A stretch of DNA of 64,000 bases from Nageia nagi. Lineage: Eukaryota > Pinophyta. The position numbers and the translations under genes are program-made. The stretch spans positions 111,352,001 through 111,416,000 of the forward strand of contig JBITNC010000001.1 in assembly GCA_050084985.1 (NCBI GenBank), written 5' to 3'. Shown here piece by piece: positions 47,690-59,109 of the stretch; the stretch's first letter is position 1; each line of letters begins with the position of its first letter. The notes beneath the pieces were generated by a model, which did not search any database, was not told the DNA's origin, and worked only from the letters and a program-made list of their open reading frames with translations.

Positions 47690-50600
47690 TGATAAGTGAC
47701 ACATTTAAACTTACATTGATTACACTCCTGTATATCCAATCTTAATTTGGAGAAAGTGATCTCAAGATTTTTTGTTGCATATGAGGACTGCTTTCTCTAC
47801 CATTCCATTGACCAATAGCTTGTTTGTCTATAAAATTAAAATCGAAACTAGTTTCTAGAATATCTTTCCAAAGGTTATGTTTCCTTTTGGTTGCAATGTG
47901 TACCTTTTACAAATAATTTATGATTATTTATAATATTTTGTTCAATTTTTGGCTTAGTGGGATTCTACCTCCTTATACCTATCATGTAGTTTTCCAACAA
48001 GTAGTTTTTGATTTTATACATGATTTCTCTATCAGGATTACTTGTTCCCTAAAATATTTGTTCATTCCTTTATTTCCATAGTTGCCACCTAGTGTGGGCT
48101 ATAATCATAATCCAAATCTCATTCATCCCTTTATTTGGGAATGGATCACTAAGAAGCATGGTTTTAGTTTGTTCATTGTTTGGAATGCTTTGGATTTTTA
48201 GGATGGATATAATGGATCTCCATATAATTACAGCAACATTGTAATGAATTTATAAATGATCTATATTCTCCTCTTGTTCTCTATATATTACATATCTATT
48301 AACTAATTGGAAAATTTTCCTTTGCAACTTATCTTGAGTGAGGATGGATCTATGACCAACTGACCATAGGAAAAAAGAAATATTAGGAGTGAGACCTTTG
48401 CACCAAATTTTATTCCAAACTAGGGAATCATCCTTCTTTCTATCAGATCAGACACTACCTTTTGCAAATTAAATCTCCCTTCAACTATTGATTTGCATTC
48501 CAACATGTCTTTTTTTATATTTTCATTGATCTTCATTTTATCTAACTCTTACCTAAACATATGAAGTTGAGTTTCTATAATTTTATTATCATCTTTTGGA
48601 ATAAACCAACTATTCCTATTATTATCCTTATGAAGGTACTCTATTACCCTACATCCTATAGTATTCATAGTCCATTTCACTCCTTTCATTCCATTATAGG
48701 AGATTAGGGGTTATTTCCTTAGCCAATAGTCCTCCCAAAAGACCATCCTTTCCCCATTTTTAATGCTTCATAGTGAATTATTTAAAATAATCTCTTTAAC
48801 TACTAAGCAACGATTCAAAAATGTTGAACTTGTAGGTACATATGTTTTCCTTATAAAATTGATGTTTTACTCTAAATATTTTTCTTTACAAATACATATC
48901 CATTCATTTGTGGAGTTATCATACATTTTCCAATCCAATTTTAATGGAAGGGCCTTATATATTTCATCTATCTTAAGCCTAGCCCTCCATCTACCTTCTC
49001 TCTGCAAACTTTTTGCCAAGAAATAAGTGTCATTTTCCTTTTTTTTTTACCCCGACCATAGAAATATTTTGCAAATTTGATCAATACTAGATGAGACCAG
49101 TACATGTATTTTGAAGACTATAGATCTATATATTGGAATTATTTGGAGTGTAGTCTTGATCAGTTGTAATTTACTTACATGGCTTAACACCACTTCCTTC
49201 CATCCTAAAAATTTACCTTTGATCGTCTCAATGATTCCATCCCAAAAATTTATTTTATTCTACTTGTGAAAAGAGGCATTCATATGTATAGATAGGAGTT
49301 CACTCACTTGGTAGTTGAAAATATCAATAATATTGTTTTTGTCTATCAAGTGGAGTATTGAAGAAAAAGATTTTTATTTTTTGAAAGTTGATCCTATGGT
49401 AAGAAGGTTTTTCATATAATTGTAATATTTCTTTGAATTTATTTACCTCTCAAATATATGTTTTCCTATAAGGATGGTATCATCCAAAAATTGATGGTGT
49501 GTGACTGGACTATAGTTATTTGTTCATTTCATACTTCCCAACTACTTAGGTTACCTGAATTTCCTAATTATTCTCCCTAATGCTTCTGTCATTATAATAA
49601 ATAGAAAAGGAGAGATTTGGATCCCCTTATCTAAGGCCCTTTGTACTTTAAATAATCCTTCTCATTCACCATTTATCATAATAGAAAAGGTTGGAGTTGT
49701 TATATAAAGTTTGATCCATTCTCTTCACTTGTCACCAAAGCCAAATTTTTCTACATTTTTGTCCAAAAACACCTAGTTGACCTTATCATAGGCTTTTTGC
49801 ATATATAGCTACAACATTATGTCAGTTTCCTTTCTTGAATTTAGGGAGTACAGGATTTCATCATTATACCATTCATGGTCTATCTACCATACATAAAACC
49901 ACCTTGTTCTTGAGCAATAATAAGGTGAAGATGCTCTAATAGCCTTTGTCTCAATAATTTTGTGATAATATTATAAACATAGTTGCAAAGGCTAATTGGT
50001 ATGAAGTTTTTAAATTCATTAGCCCATGTTATTTTAAGTACAAGTGTAAAAAAGGTAGTGTTTCAGCTTTTAAGGATTTTTTTCTTGAAGAATTCCATCA
50101 CAACATCCTCTACATTTCTTCCCAAAGTATCTTAGCAGCATTGAAAATAAACCATTTAGAAGCCCATTCAAGCTTGGGGACTTATCTCTATTCATGTTGA
50201 AGGAAATTTTCTTAATTTCTTCTCTAACAACCATCTTTTCTAGATCCTCTCTAATCTCCCATGTGACAATTTTTGGGTTGTTTTATAGAATTTAATCCAT
50301 AACATAATCTTGTACCTCTTGATCTTGGCTTAAATGTTTTTCAAAAAAATCAACCCCTACCTTCATTATCTCTTCTTGTTTTGTGATTATATCATCATTT
50401 GCGAGTCTTATTTGTGCAATTTTATTATAAATTCTCCTTTTTAAGGTAGTTAACTTAAAGAATTTTATGTTACAGTCTCCTTACCTTAACTAGGTGATCC
50501 TACTTCCAATGAATCTCCTCTTATGCCATTTGTATTATAGTAACTTTAAAAATTCCTTTTATTCTCTATCAATATTCTTTGATCTTCCATAAGTGTTGAT

Positions 50601-50720
50601 TCATCTTTCAATATTCAGTAGTTTCTCTTTTAATTCAAGTTTCCCTTTTCCTATCTCTTTGAAGGTATTGATATTCCATAGTTTAACCTACTCTTTAACA
50701 TGTTGGAGCTTTTTGTGACC
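47690..50720 (-). mobile_element. Second LINE (L1-type) fragment, RT and zf-RVT
   Basis: A minus-strand non-LTR retrotransposon, decayed throughout. It starts inside ORF2 before the palm (CNIKFFKLTTLKRRIYNKI, about 50470-50410) and runs through RT to the zinc-binding domain near 48230-48380. No endonuclease is found upstream of 50720. The 3' end near 47690 is approximate, and no target duplication was identified. Confidence 0.85.
48200..50480 (-). pseudogene. LINE ORF2 reverse transcriptase relic
   Basis: Diagnostic blocks in order on the minus strand: KFFKLTTLKRRIYNKIAQIR (about 50470-50410); DPNLSFSIYY after STKGLR and a TAA where Gln is expected (about 49650-49600), i.e. the 'G(L/V)RQGDPLSP' box; HHQFLDDTIL (about 49495-49465), the F-A-D-D catalytic box with both Asp kept; EINFQKIK-like after it; and the zf-RVT-like segment (CKGKFSN, about 48330-48290). 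Stops, many at Gln positions, show it is dead. It would have copied LINE RNA at a nicked target. Confidence 0.83.
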
Positions 50721-53195
50721 CTGAACATAGCCTAATTATGTAATAAGAGATATTTATTTTATCCAAGTGATGTTATTTTCATAGCATAATAAATATTAAT
50801 TGTGAGCACATCTTCTAGCATGCTCCTAATTATGTTAATCCTATCATGAAAAAGTTCTTCCAAAGCTTTTACATTTAAGTGAAAATGTTGATATAAATAA
50901 ATAATAAGATTTTCTATCATGAGTGCCACATTAGTGATAGGTTGGGGTCCATATACAATTGATTCATGATTAGAAGGTTTCTTAAGATTAGTCTCTTTAT
51001 CAAAAGGATCAATAAAATTGTTATTCTCTTCCTTATTATCAATGGGTTGTTAGAGAGGAAGATGATGTTGTTAAAGTCTTGCATTGTATTCCATTGAGTT
51101 TTTTATTCACATTGAAAAAGAAATACAAAATGGCCTCTTAAATGGTTACATTTGAAGGGCCAAAATATCCTGAAGAGAATGTTTGATGTTCTGATTAAAG
51201 ATTAAAGACCAAAAAAAACTTAACAACATAATATACTTAAGTGTACTATTCATGTTGTGTTCACCAAAATGTGTGTACAAAAATTCAATCACTCATAGAG
51301 GAATGTGCATCTTTTTGATGCACATCAAAAGTCCTTTATAAATAAAATGGATGCAATGAAAGTAACAATTAATTTATAAGATAAATGTTAAGAAAGATGG
51401 AATAATTTTTAATTTATTTAAAGTAAATTTTGATATTCCTTTATTACATCAGGATTGCATCTTGACTTTCAATCATGCGAATCTTTAAGATGATATTAAG
51501 CGAAGATAAAAGATAATAAGTTCATTGATATGATATCTAAATGTAATTTATGTATGTGATAATACTTTAAAATATGCAATTGAGTGATACAAATACTTAA
51601 GAAAAGAAACTTAATGTGATGATAATATTTTGCATATTAATATTGAAATGGTAGTACTTAGAGAAGTAACAACAGGGTATCACATATTGTTGTTTCAATA
51701 TTAATAAAAACTAAAATGAAATATGTAATCACAAACTATATATCAAATGATAAACATAAACAAATTTTGACTTTCTAGAATAATGTTATAGTTACATTGA
51801 GAGGCATCTCTACAATGGTAGTTGAGGGGAGGGCAAGGACTCAAATGTCTAATTGACAAATATTTTTTTATAAAATGATTCAACCAACTTTAAAAAATTG
51901 ATTACTATTTGTATAAAATTTAATTTTGCCGACATTTAAAATTTTTACTTAAGAATTGTATAAAAGTAAAAGAATATGCATGTAAAACACAACAAATTAA
52001 AAATAAATAAATAAAAAAATTTAATCTATAAAACACAAACAAAAAAGAAGATTTATATTGAGAATCTCTTTTGTCTCTTGGAAGAAAGGAAGGTGTGTTT
52101 GCTTTGAATCTCTACAATCTCTTTATATTTAGCGTGTGCTTCCAAGATAGGTGCCTCAAAATTGATACCTCTCAACATTTTTAGATATATGTCTTTAAGA
52201 TATCTAAGCTAGTTGTGATTAAATGTAAGCATAGTGAATTTCTTTTTAGCTATAGGATTCAAACATTTAGCTAGAAATATTGGTATTCATTTTAAATGAC
52301 AAGAAGGTTGTTCAAAGATCCAAAAATGTTCATGATGTAATAAACTTGTCTAGTTGACTTTGGAAGGCACATACTTGGATCATCATATCTCAAGCTCAAC
52401 ACATTAGGCTAAAAGAGAATGTTAGAATTTTAACACAAAAAACTATTAAAGATGGAAAGGAGAGATAAATTACCTTTTTTAAAGAAAAACATGAAGGATT
52501 TGAATGGTTTTGAAACAACCATAATGATTAAGGATTATATAGGTTATTTTAAGATTGATAAAGTTTATAATTTTTAAGTGTATCCATAATGATGACATGT
52601 GAATCACTAAGTTAGTACATGAAACATTATCATTTATGCAAAGAATCTTATTGTAATTAAATATAAGGTTACTTAGTATCTTGTTTACGTAAGACAAGGC
52701 TCAAAATAAATGGTTATGTTTTGGATGTATACATTATAAAATATTATATATTTCATTACTTTTTAAGAGTTCTAATTATATTTTGAGTAATTTTCTTTCA
52801 TGCATTTTTAACTCTACATATAATTGATGGTTTTGAGGATTTAATTTACCATCATATTGTTCAAACCTTATTTGACTACTTGATTTGAAATTTTATTGTA
52901 ATTTTAGATATTAATTTATGGAATAGGCTCTCCACATTCATAACATATTTTTGATGTTTTGATATTAACTTTTTTTGAAAACATTAAAAAAAAGCATTAC
53001 CGACATCTTTATAAGTATTTTAATGTCCTTTTAAATCCATGGTTTATAGGACCTATCAAAGTTTGTATAGAGATAAATACATATCATTTGTGAATTTAAA
53101 TTATTATTTTTAACATAATTAAGATATATAATAAAATTTCCATTCTAGTTTCTTATTTTGGCCATCTTTATTTAAAAGCTTGTGGATCAAATTTT
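50721..53195. other. Unassigned region
   Basis: 50800-51120 on the minus strand may be the decayed 5' part of the LINE, but no endonuclease motif is readable. The remainder is AT-rich and unassigned. The minus-strand frame at 52479-52697 is short and low-complexity. Confidence 0.35.
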
Positions 53196-53199
53196 AATT

Positions 53200-54245
53200 A
53201 CAAATATCCTCTATAATAATCAACTTTTAGAGATTGCCCACTCTTATAAAGACCTAGGTATTGACATAAATCATAAACTAAATTGGAACTTAAGCATTGG
53301 AAAAAGAATCTTAGTTGGTGAATAGCATTCTATGACCTAGAAAATAAGTGCAAAGATGCAACACTTTGGAACTAGGATAAAAAGAAAACTATTTTCTCCT
53401 ACCTTGTAACTCCAATATTAGTTTATGGCTATGAAGTATGGGGTGGAAGTATTTCCTGACAAACTTGGAATAAAATTGAACAAATTTAAAAACAATTCAT
53501 CCTTTATAACTTCAAAATTAAGGATAACATATCTTATCCTATATTTCACATGGAAGCTGGGTTACTTCCTATTGAAAGTGAAGCCTTAAAATGATATATA
53601 TTATCCAATTATAAGGTTTCAAAACTAGATTATCTATATTCACCCAACAAACTTGCCCAAATCATCAATATCTTAAAAGAGGTTAGCTGAAAGAATTTGA
53701 TAAATAGCTTGATTTGTGGGGTTTACACAATAACATAACCCTAGCTGATAGCGACAAACTAGAAGTACAAATTGCAAATATAGTAATTCAAAAAATTTAG
53801 AATGATGATAACATCAAAGATAAAAGAAAACTCTCTTACTATAAAAATATCATTAATCTAAAACTTGAATATCCTTCATGTCCACATAAGATTATTAATT
53901 TCAAAAAGAAACTTGCAATTGCTAAATCAAGAACTAATTCACATGAACTTCATAGTGAAATTGGTAGATGGACAATACCAAAAATACCTTGGGATAAAAG
54001 AATTTGTAAATCTTGTAGCCTAAATGCCATAGAAGATGAGACTCATTTTCTCTTTTTTCCACATTCTACAAAGACATAAGAGAAACCTATTAAGTTATTT
54101 GTGATTACAACTTAATCCACAAATTCTTTAACCAAGACAATCAAAACAAGCTTGGCAATTTTATTATACAACTTTATTATATGAGAAACAATCATTCAAA
54201 TAATTGATGTATTTTCTTTCTTTTCTTATATGGACAAATCTTGAT
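53200..54245 (+). pseudogene. Non-LTR retrotransposon ORF2 C-terminus, copy 1
   Basis: The plus strand encodes YKDLGIDINHKLNWN (about 53235-53290), 'LVYGYEVWGG'-like sequence across frames (about 53415-53450), FKKKLAIAKSRTNSHELHSE (about 53900-53960), then IGRWTIPKIPWDKRICKSC and EDETHFLFF (about 53960-54060). This is the region after the RT palm of a non-LTR element distinct from the two LINEs above, ending in a C-x-x-C...H-F zinc-like segment. Several stops and frame changes are present. The RT palm itself lies upstream of about 53200 and is not seen. Confidence 0.75.
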
Positions 54246-54289
54246 AAGTCCTACAAATCTTTGGGTTTCAAAGGATGGTAAAAGACTTA

Positions 54290-54710
54290 TCTATCTATGT
54301 CCTTGTAAAGTGGACAAATAACGAGAAAATGAGTGTCATCTTTTATAGCATTTCAGTTACAAAGCTTACAAATTCTTTTATCCCAAAGTGTTTTAGGTAT
54401 TTGCCCATCTACCAATGTCACTATGTAGTTCATATGAATTAATTCTTAATTTTGCAATCATAAGTTTCTTTTGAAGATTGATAATCTTATTTGGATAGAG
54501 TGGATGTTCAAGATTTCAATTAATAATATTTTTTTACAATAGACTAATTTTCTTTTATTTTTGATATTATCATTGTTTCAAAACAATTGAATTGTTTTAT
54601 TTACACTTTGTAATTTTAATTCGTTGTTATTTCAATGGGTTACGTTATTGTTATTTCAAGGGGTTATGTTAGCTGACTTGTTTTTTGACATTGATGAGTT
54701 GGACAAGTTT
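54290..54710 (-). pseudogene. Non-LTR ORF2 C-terminus, copy 2 (inverted)
   Basis: The minus strand repeats the same protein segment: LSIFKRNL-like, LVDGQIPKTLWDKRICKLC and DDTHFLVICPLYKDI (about 54430-54310). It faces copy 1 tail-to-tail with about 50 bases between them. The two differ by many substitutions, so they look like separate insertions or an old inversion, not a fresh inverted duplication. Confidence 0.75.
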
Positions 54711-56630
54711 GTTAAGCAACTATAGGCAACCTACAATGATCTAATTTTTTTTTGTTTATCTTCATAACATTGATTCTTCCTATTTGTCATCTCATTAACA
54801 TTCACAATCTTGAGAATTTTACAAATTGCTTTCTTTTTATGATTGTACAATGCAACAATTGCATCATGAATGTGGTTCGTTAAATCATTTTTACATGTAA
54901 ATTGATATTCTTCTTTTATGTTGGAAAAATATGTCATTGATGACTTAAAACTTTCTTCTTAATCCACTTTGTATGTAATGAATCTATTAATAAATATTTT
55001 GGCTTTTCATTAGTTGAGAAAATATTCTAATCAACATTTCTTTTAAAATTATCCATTGATAAGATTACAATTATTTGCTTCTACATAAGTTTTGATAGTT
55101 GCACTTGTTTTTTAGCAAAACAATCATTTTTTTTTTCATCATATTCTATCACATATTTTAAATATGCATTTACAAATATCAACAAGAAATGGATATGGTA
55201 CTTTTACTATTCCAATAAAACTCTAAAAAGTTCAATTTCCATATATACCATTGTCTTGTAAATTTTGATTAATGATCCCTAATACAAATTTAATAATTTA
55301 CTGGCAAGAAAAGATTCATTCAACATTTTAATTCTAAAAACTAAGGTTGTACTTGTCTAAAAAAGTAGAAGCTTGTAGACGATCCATTTTGAAATGATTT
55401 AACGACATTTTCAACAAGACAACAATGTGGAGAATATTACTAATTATTGGCAATGTAGATCAACAATAAAATTGTTCAGTTTGTTGACGACAATAAAAGC
55501 ATCAAAGTTGATGATGATTTGGCAGCCATAATGACTAACCTAGAAATCTAAAACACAATAAGTGAAGATAAGGTGAGGTTGAGTTTATAGAAAAGAAACA
55601 ACATCAATAAGACGGATCTTGAGAGATGATGGATGAAACAATAAGGATGATCCAACGAATGATAACCTTGGATGTAACTTTGATGATGATGATCAGAATG
55701 TCAATAACAACAAACAACAAAAGTTAGATAACAAAAAACAAAAGTGATCCATGAAAAACAACTTAATAGATATGATTGGATATTTCAGGCACTACATATT
55801 GAAGACCTGGATTTTGTACAACTATTTCAAATAGGTACAATTGGATATCTCAAGCATTCCATATTGAAGACTTGGATTTTGTTTAGAATCTGGAATATGA
55901 ATAAGCTTGTCAAAGACCAACGGTCTATGTTGTTCTTTTAACAATATTGTATGTTCGTAGATTACCAATAAATAAATGGGTGAGTTAGATAATGCATGTT
56001 ATATTCATTGGAGAAAACCCAAGAGGCCATGTATTTCACGTTGATAGCATGTAGAGAACATACAATGCTATTGCAATCCTCTCATGAGGTTCAATTGTAT
56101 GCATTGCCATAATTATAGGTAGTAATTAATTTAGTATCCAAGGCTGTTGGCGTTCAAGAATGTACGTAAGGGTAATATCATAGAATTGTTGTGAGATATT
56201 ACATTGAATCACACTCTGATATGTATCATTATTTTAACAATATGTATTGATAATGTTACATTTGAAAAATGTTTGTAACATTATTTCTATTATTCTTATG
56301 TGTAGCAACCATATTCGCACAAAGAGGTACCAATGCATTATCGTGTTTCTCTTCCAATCAATTTCATTACAATTTTGCCTTTTTTGCTTATATCCCTTTT
56401 GCATATTTTCTTCTGCAAGGTTAGCTACAATATAGTTTTCTCAAATCGCTCAAATTTAAACATCAGCTGGAACATGCTTTGATAGTATCAAATGTCAATT
56501 CTCAAACAATTGTATTAACCAGAATAATGTATATATACAATAATTCAAATCAGTTGCTTCATAATTAAGTAGTGTACCAAATAGAATCAACAAACTTGAT
56601 CAACTGTAAACAAATTAAACATTCTTAATA
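54711..56630. other. Unassigned region
   Basis: The minus-strand frame at 54731-54937 (68 codons, Lys/Asn-rich) and coding-like pieces up to about 55330 may form one decayed protein that I do not recognise. The rest, up to the 249-bp duplication, has no assignable signal apart from the small tandem at 55776-55882. Part of it could be 3' flank of the host gene downstream. Confidence 0.35.
55776..55882. repeat. 65-bp tandem duplication
   Basis: TTGGATATTTCAGGCACT at 55776 and TTGGATATCTCAAGCATT at 55841 begin two related blocks that both continue into CATATTGAAGACxTGGATTTTGT. The period of 65 is not a multiple of 3. Confidence 0.75.
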
Positions 56631-56774
56631 CATTTTATACCACCATAGAAGGAAATTAGAACCTATGCCTTGTCAGCTTTGTGTGAGAAAGAGGGTAACA
56701 TCCTTTGGTATTGGAATGTGTGTAATGCTGTAAACTTGTCATGAGATTTCTTTGTAAAAACTAAAAAGTCCTTT

Positions 56775-56854
56775 CTACGATTTTGATTTGAGAAATGATA
56801 TAATATTTTTGTAAACGCCTTTGTTGTAAGGATTCGTGAACTTTTTTCTTTATA
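56775..56854 (-). pseudogene. Relic copy of terminal exon (distal)
   Basis: The minus strand reads KKFTNPYNKGVYKNIISF and ends at a TAG at 56775-56777, parallel to the real exon's KKFKNPYNKGILRNIMSF. The 5' part has a length change relative to the real exon. The available AG acceptors either shift the frame or lead directly to a TAA, so it probably cannot be spliced in frame. Confidence 0.7.
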
Positions 56855-57023
56855 AGTAAACTACATCATGTCTATGGTACATTTTATACCACCATAGAAG
56901 GAAATTAGAATCTATGCCTTGTCAGCTTTGTGTGAGAAAGAGGGTATCATCCTTTGGTATTGGAATGTGTGTAATGCTGTAAACTTGTCACGAGATTTCT
57001 TTGTAAAAACTAAAAAGTCCTTT

Positions 57024-57103
57024 CTACGATTTTGATTTGAGAAATGATATAATATTTTTGTAAACGCCTTTGTTGTAAGGATTCGTGAACTTTTTTCTTT
57101 ATA
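57024..57103 (-). pseudogene. Relic copy of terminal exon (proximal)
   Basis: Same sequence as 56775-56854, with the stop at 57024-57026. It begins right after the stop codon of the real terminal exon. It keeps 23 codons open, but has no in-phase acceptor for exon joining. Confidence 0.7.
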
Positions 57104-57120
57104 AGTAAACTACATCATGT

Positions 57121-57721
57121 CTATGGTTTTGATTTGAGAAATGACATTATGTTTCGTAAAATGCCTTTGTTGTAAGGATTCTTGAACTTCTTTCGCATAA
57201 AAGATCTGCCTGTAAAAAAGTCAATATTTAAACTGATGAATAGACTATAATGATAGTCATATAAAATATCAGCGTACAAGAATATGATATATATATCACC
57301 TGGTTCAGGAGGTATTTCCAGTTGAAATTCTGGATACTTGTCCCAATTTACCTTTTAAACAGAAAATGTAATGCACACGATAGATAAATGTTCTCAATGT
57401 AAAAAGTCATCAGATGAAAAAAGTGGTAAGAAGAATGATGGGATTACCCACTCATCAGTTGTAATATTGAGAGAGATGCAATACAAGTGCCAAACCATGA
57501 ATGGTACCTGAATGAAAAGAGAATAGATTTTAGTTTGAAAATCAGGTGTCTCTTAAAATAAACTACCAATAATTGAACAACAAAAGTTTCTTAGATTTGT
57601 ACATATAGATGGTTCGTTATATTGGAGCTTGTTTACCTGACCCATAACCAGATGGTATCATCGGTTACAAGCTCATTTATATCATCATTTTCAACTATAT
57701 GCTCAGAAAGCCAATAAATAT
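57121..57721 (-). CDS. 3' exons of a probable DHHC-type S-acyltransferase gene
   Basis: Four minus-strand exons are supported by splice sites and phase: 57642-57721 (26 full codons, ending TIWLW), 57448-57507 (20 codons), 57300-57351 and 57121-57209 with stop TAG. The last three join without adjustment (GT donors at 57446-57447 and 57298-57299; AG acceptors at 57352-57353 and 57210-57211). The first joins only through a weaker donor (TGG/GTCAGG). The joined end has FMVWHLYC, then NITTDEW, which fits the TTxE motif after the fourth membrane helix of DHHC palmitoyltransferases, and KFKNPYNKGILRN, which fits their conserved C-terminal NP-x-x-x-G-x-x-x-N region. Such enzymes attach palmitate to protein cysteines at endomembranes. 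The DHHC cysteine-rich exons are not in view and would lie further along the minus strand, beyond 57722, perhaps across a transposon-filled intron. Whether the gene is expressed is unknown. Confidence 0.62.
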
Positions 57722-58038
57722 CTGAAAATAGAGCAATAAGCCAACACTGCTTTTAGTTATTAGAAAGCTTTTCTTTTTCTTTGGTTTTCAATCACTATTC
57801 ATCTTGGAATGGGCCATCCTCCAATTACACTTTATAATCAGCCTCATACTAATATATTTCCTTTTGGCTAAAATGCAAGTCATTTACTGACCACCCTTCA
57901 TTTCCCACATCCATATAGTAACATTTATACAAAGACCATTTAACATACAACTTGGATGATTGTTTTATCATTTATGTATTAATTGATGCAATCTTATGCA
58001 AAGACATTATCATAAATGTCTTTTAAACTCCTATTTTC
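57722..58038. other. Intron or flank of the S-acyltransferase gene
   Basis: The sequence upstream (in gene direction) of the first visible exon contains no further exon I recognise. It has the branch/pyrimidine context for the acceptor at 57722-57723 (TTGCTCTATTTTCAG on the minus strand). Confidence 0.5.
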
Positions 58039-58110
58039 ATGTTGCACAACATGCAAAGTTGCATATCATGTGACAACTTTGCATGGATAGTGTTGTGACT
58101 TACACAACAC
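58039..58110. repeat. Cluster of three inverted repeats
   Basis: CATGTTG/CAACATG (58039-58054), ATGCAAAGTTG/CAACTTTGCAT (58051-58084, 11-base perfect arms, 12-base loop) and GTGTTGTG/CACAACAC (58090-58110, 8-base perfect arms). They may mark the edge of the element that contains the palindromes and ORF downstream, but no matching second edge is seen. Confidence 0.75.
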
Positions 58111-58246
58111 ACCGATTTTGGGGACCCACTGCAAGTCAGGTATGTCCAACATTATGTCTTTGTCTTGAGTCTTCAAAAGCTCCACCTATCTCCAAAAGCA
58201 TGGAGCCTCGAAGCTAGTATCCAGCTCAAACATGACCAAAGGGGTA

Positions 58247-58294
58247 GGCGCATTGTTTAAAAAGACAAAATCTTAACTTCCTGAGACATGCGCC
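58247..58294. repeat. Palindrome array, unit 1
   Basis: Outer arms GGCGCAT/ATGCGCC (7 of 7) enclose AAAGACAAAATCTTAACTT, a decayed form of the shared core. Confidence 0.8.
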
Positions 58295-58390
58295 TAACCC
58301 AAGGCGCATTAGGTTGGCAAAAACAGTGAAAATTGACTAAGTCCTGATTGCAAAAGTTTGAAAATCGTTCAAACTGGGCAAGTGCAACCT

Positions 58391-58438
58391 AGTGCATGCC
58401 TCAGAAAGACAAAATCTTGTCTTTCTAGGACATGCGCT
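58391..58438. repeat. Palindrome array, unit 2
   Basis: Outer arms AGTGCATG/CATGCGCT (one mismatch), inner arms AAAGACAA/TTGTCTTT (perfect) around AATC. Spacing between unit starts is 144 bases from unit 1. Confidence 0.85.
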
Positions 58439-58463
58439 CAAACTAATAGAGTTGGAGAGTTTG

Positions 58464-58510
58464 GCACACATTTTTAAAAAGACAAAATCTTGTCTTTTTG
58501 AAATATGCGC
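58464..58510. repeat. Palindrome array, unit 3
   Basis: Core AAAAAGACAA/TTGTCTTTTT around AATC, with weaker outer arms (GCACACAT/ATATGCGC). Starts 73 bases after unit 2. Confidence 0.8.
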
Positions 58511-58680
58511 TTGGCATGGGAGGTGTCCTGGTTGAGCATGAAGGTCAAATTCAACAAGTCTAGACACTAGAAATGGCAAATTTGGACAAGTTAAGGGCTC
58601 AAAATTAGCACGAAGGTCAAGACGGATGAGAGGAAGAGCTAGAATGATCAATGACCAAAAAGCATGCATCCCCAAGTTGA

Positions 58681-58726
58681 GCACATGCTCCAGAAAGACA
58701 AAATCTTGTCTTTTCTGGGCATGTGC
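58681..58726. repeat. Palindrome array, unit 4
   Basis: Best unit: outer arms GCACATGC/GCATGTGC (8 of 8) and an inner core CAGAAAGACAA/TTGTCTTTTCTG with one inserted T, around AATC. Confidence 0.88.
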
Positions 58727-58882
58727 CCATCCTGAAGTGCCTCACTCACCCTCACATCTTGTTTCTGGCAGCCAAGCATTGAATTTTGGATGTGTACGCA
58801 TCTCGAGGACGGCCATATGGACGGCCAAGATGAATTCCTCATCATGCATGGTTGACTAGGGTTTCATGGAGACCTAATTTGC

Positions 58883-58892
58883 CTATAGATAC
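58883..58892 (+). promoter_or_regulatory. TATA-like box before the broken ORF
   Basis: CTATAGATAC lies 218 bases before the ATG at 59110, followed by TC/TCTT-rich leader sequence. Position and context suggest the promoter of the ORF downstream, with the palindromes in its upstream region. This is inference. Confidence 0.4.
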
Positions 58893-59109
58893 AAGCTCGG
58901 GGGCTCATTTTTCTCAAATTCAAAACATTCTCCTCTTCATCTTTTGTGCCAGAATTGCAGAAAGAAGACACTTTTAGGGCTTTGAATCCATTCCACTACC
59001 TTTCTAGACTTGCGAAAGAGGTTTGAAGACAAGACAAGGCAACGTTGGGACACTTTCATCTTTGGAGGACCTGTGAATCACTCTCGGAGGCTCTCATCAC
59101 TTGGCCAGA

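Larger units (their letters stand above)
56631..57128. repeat. 249-bp tandem duplication containing relic terminal exons
   Basis: 56631-56879 and 56880-57128 are nearly identical; I noticed only three substitutions (AACC/AATC, GTAACATC/GTATCATC, CATGAG/CACGAG), so the duplication is recent. Each unit carries a copy of the last coding exon of the host gene plus downstream flank. The last coding exon itself (57121-57209) is a more diverged third member, so an earlier duplication preceded this one. Confidence 0.9.

Noticed and set aside
58337-58859. Open frames on both strands across the palindrome array
   Set aside because: They are generated by the palindromes and the local composition; codon use and motifs give no support.
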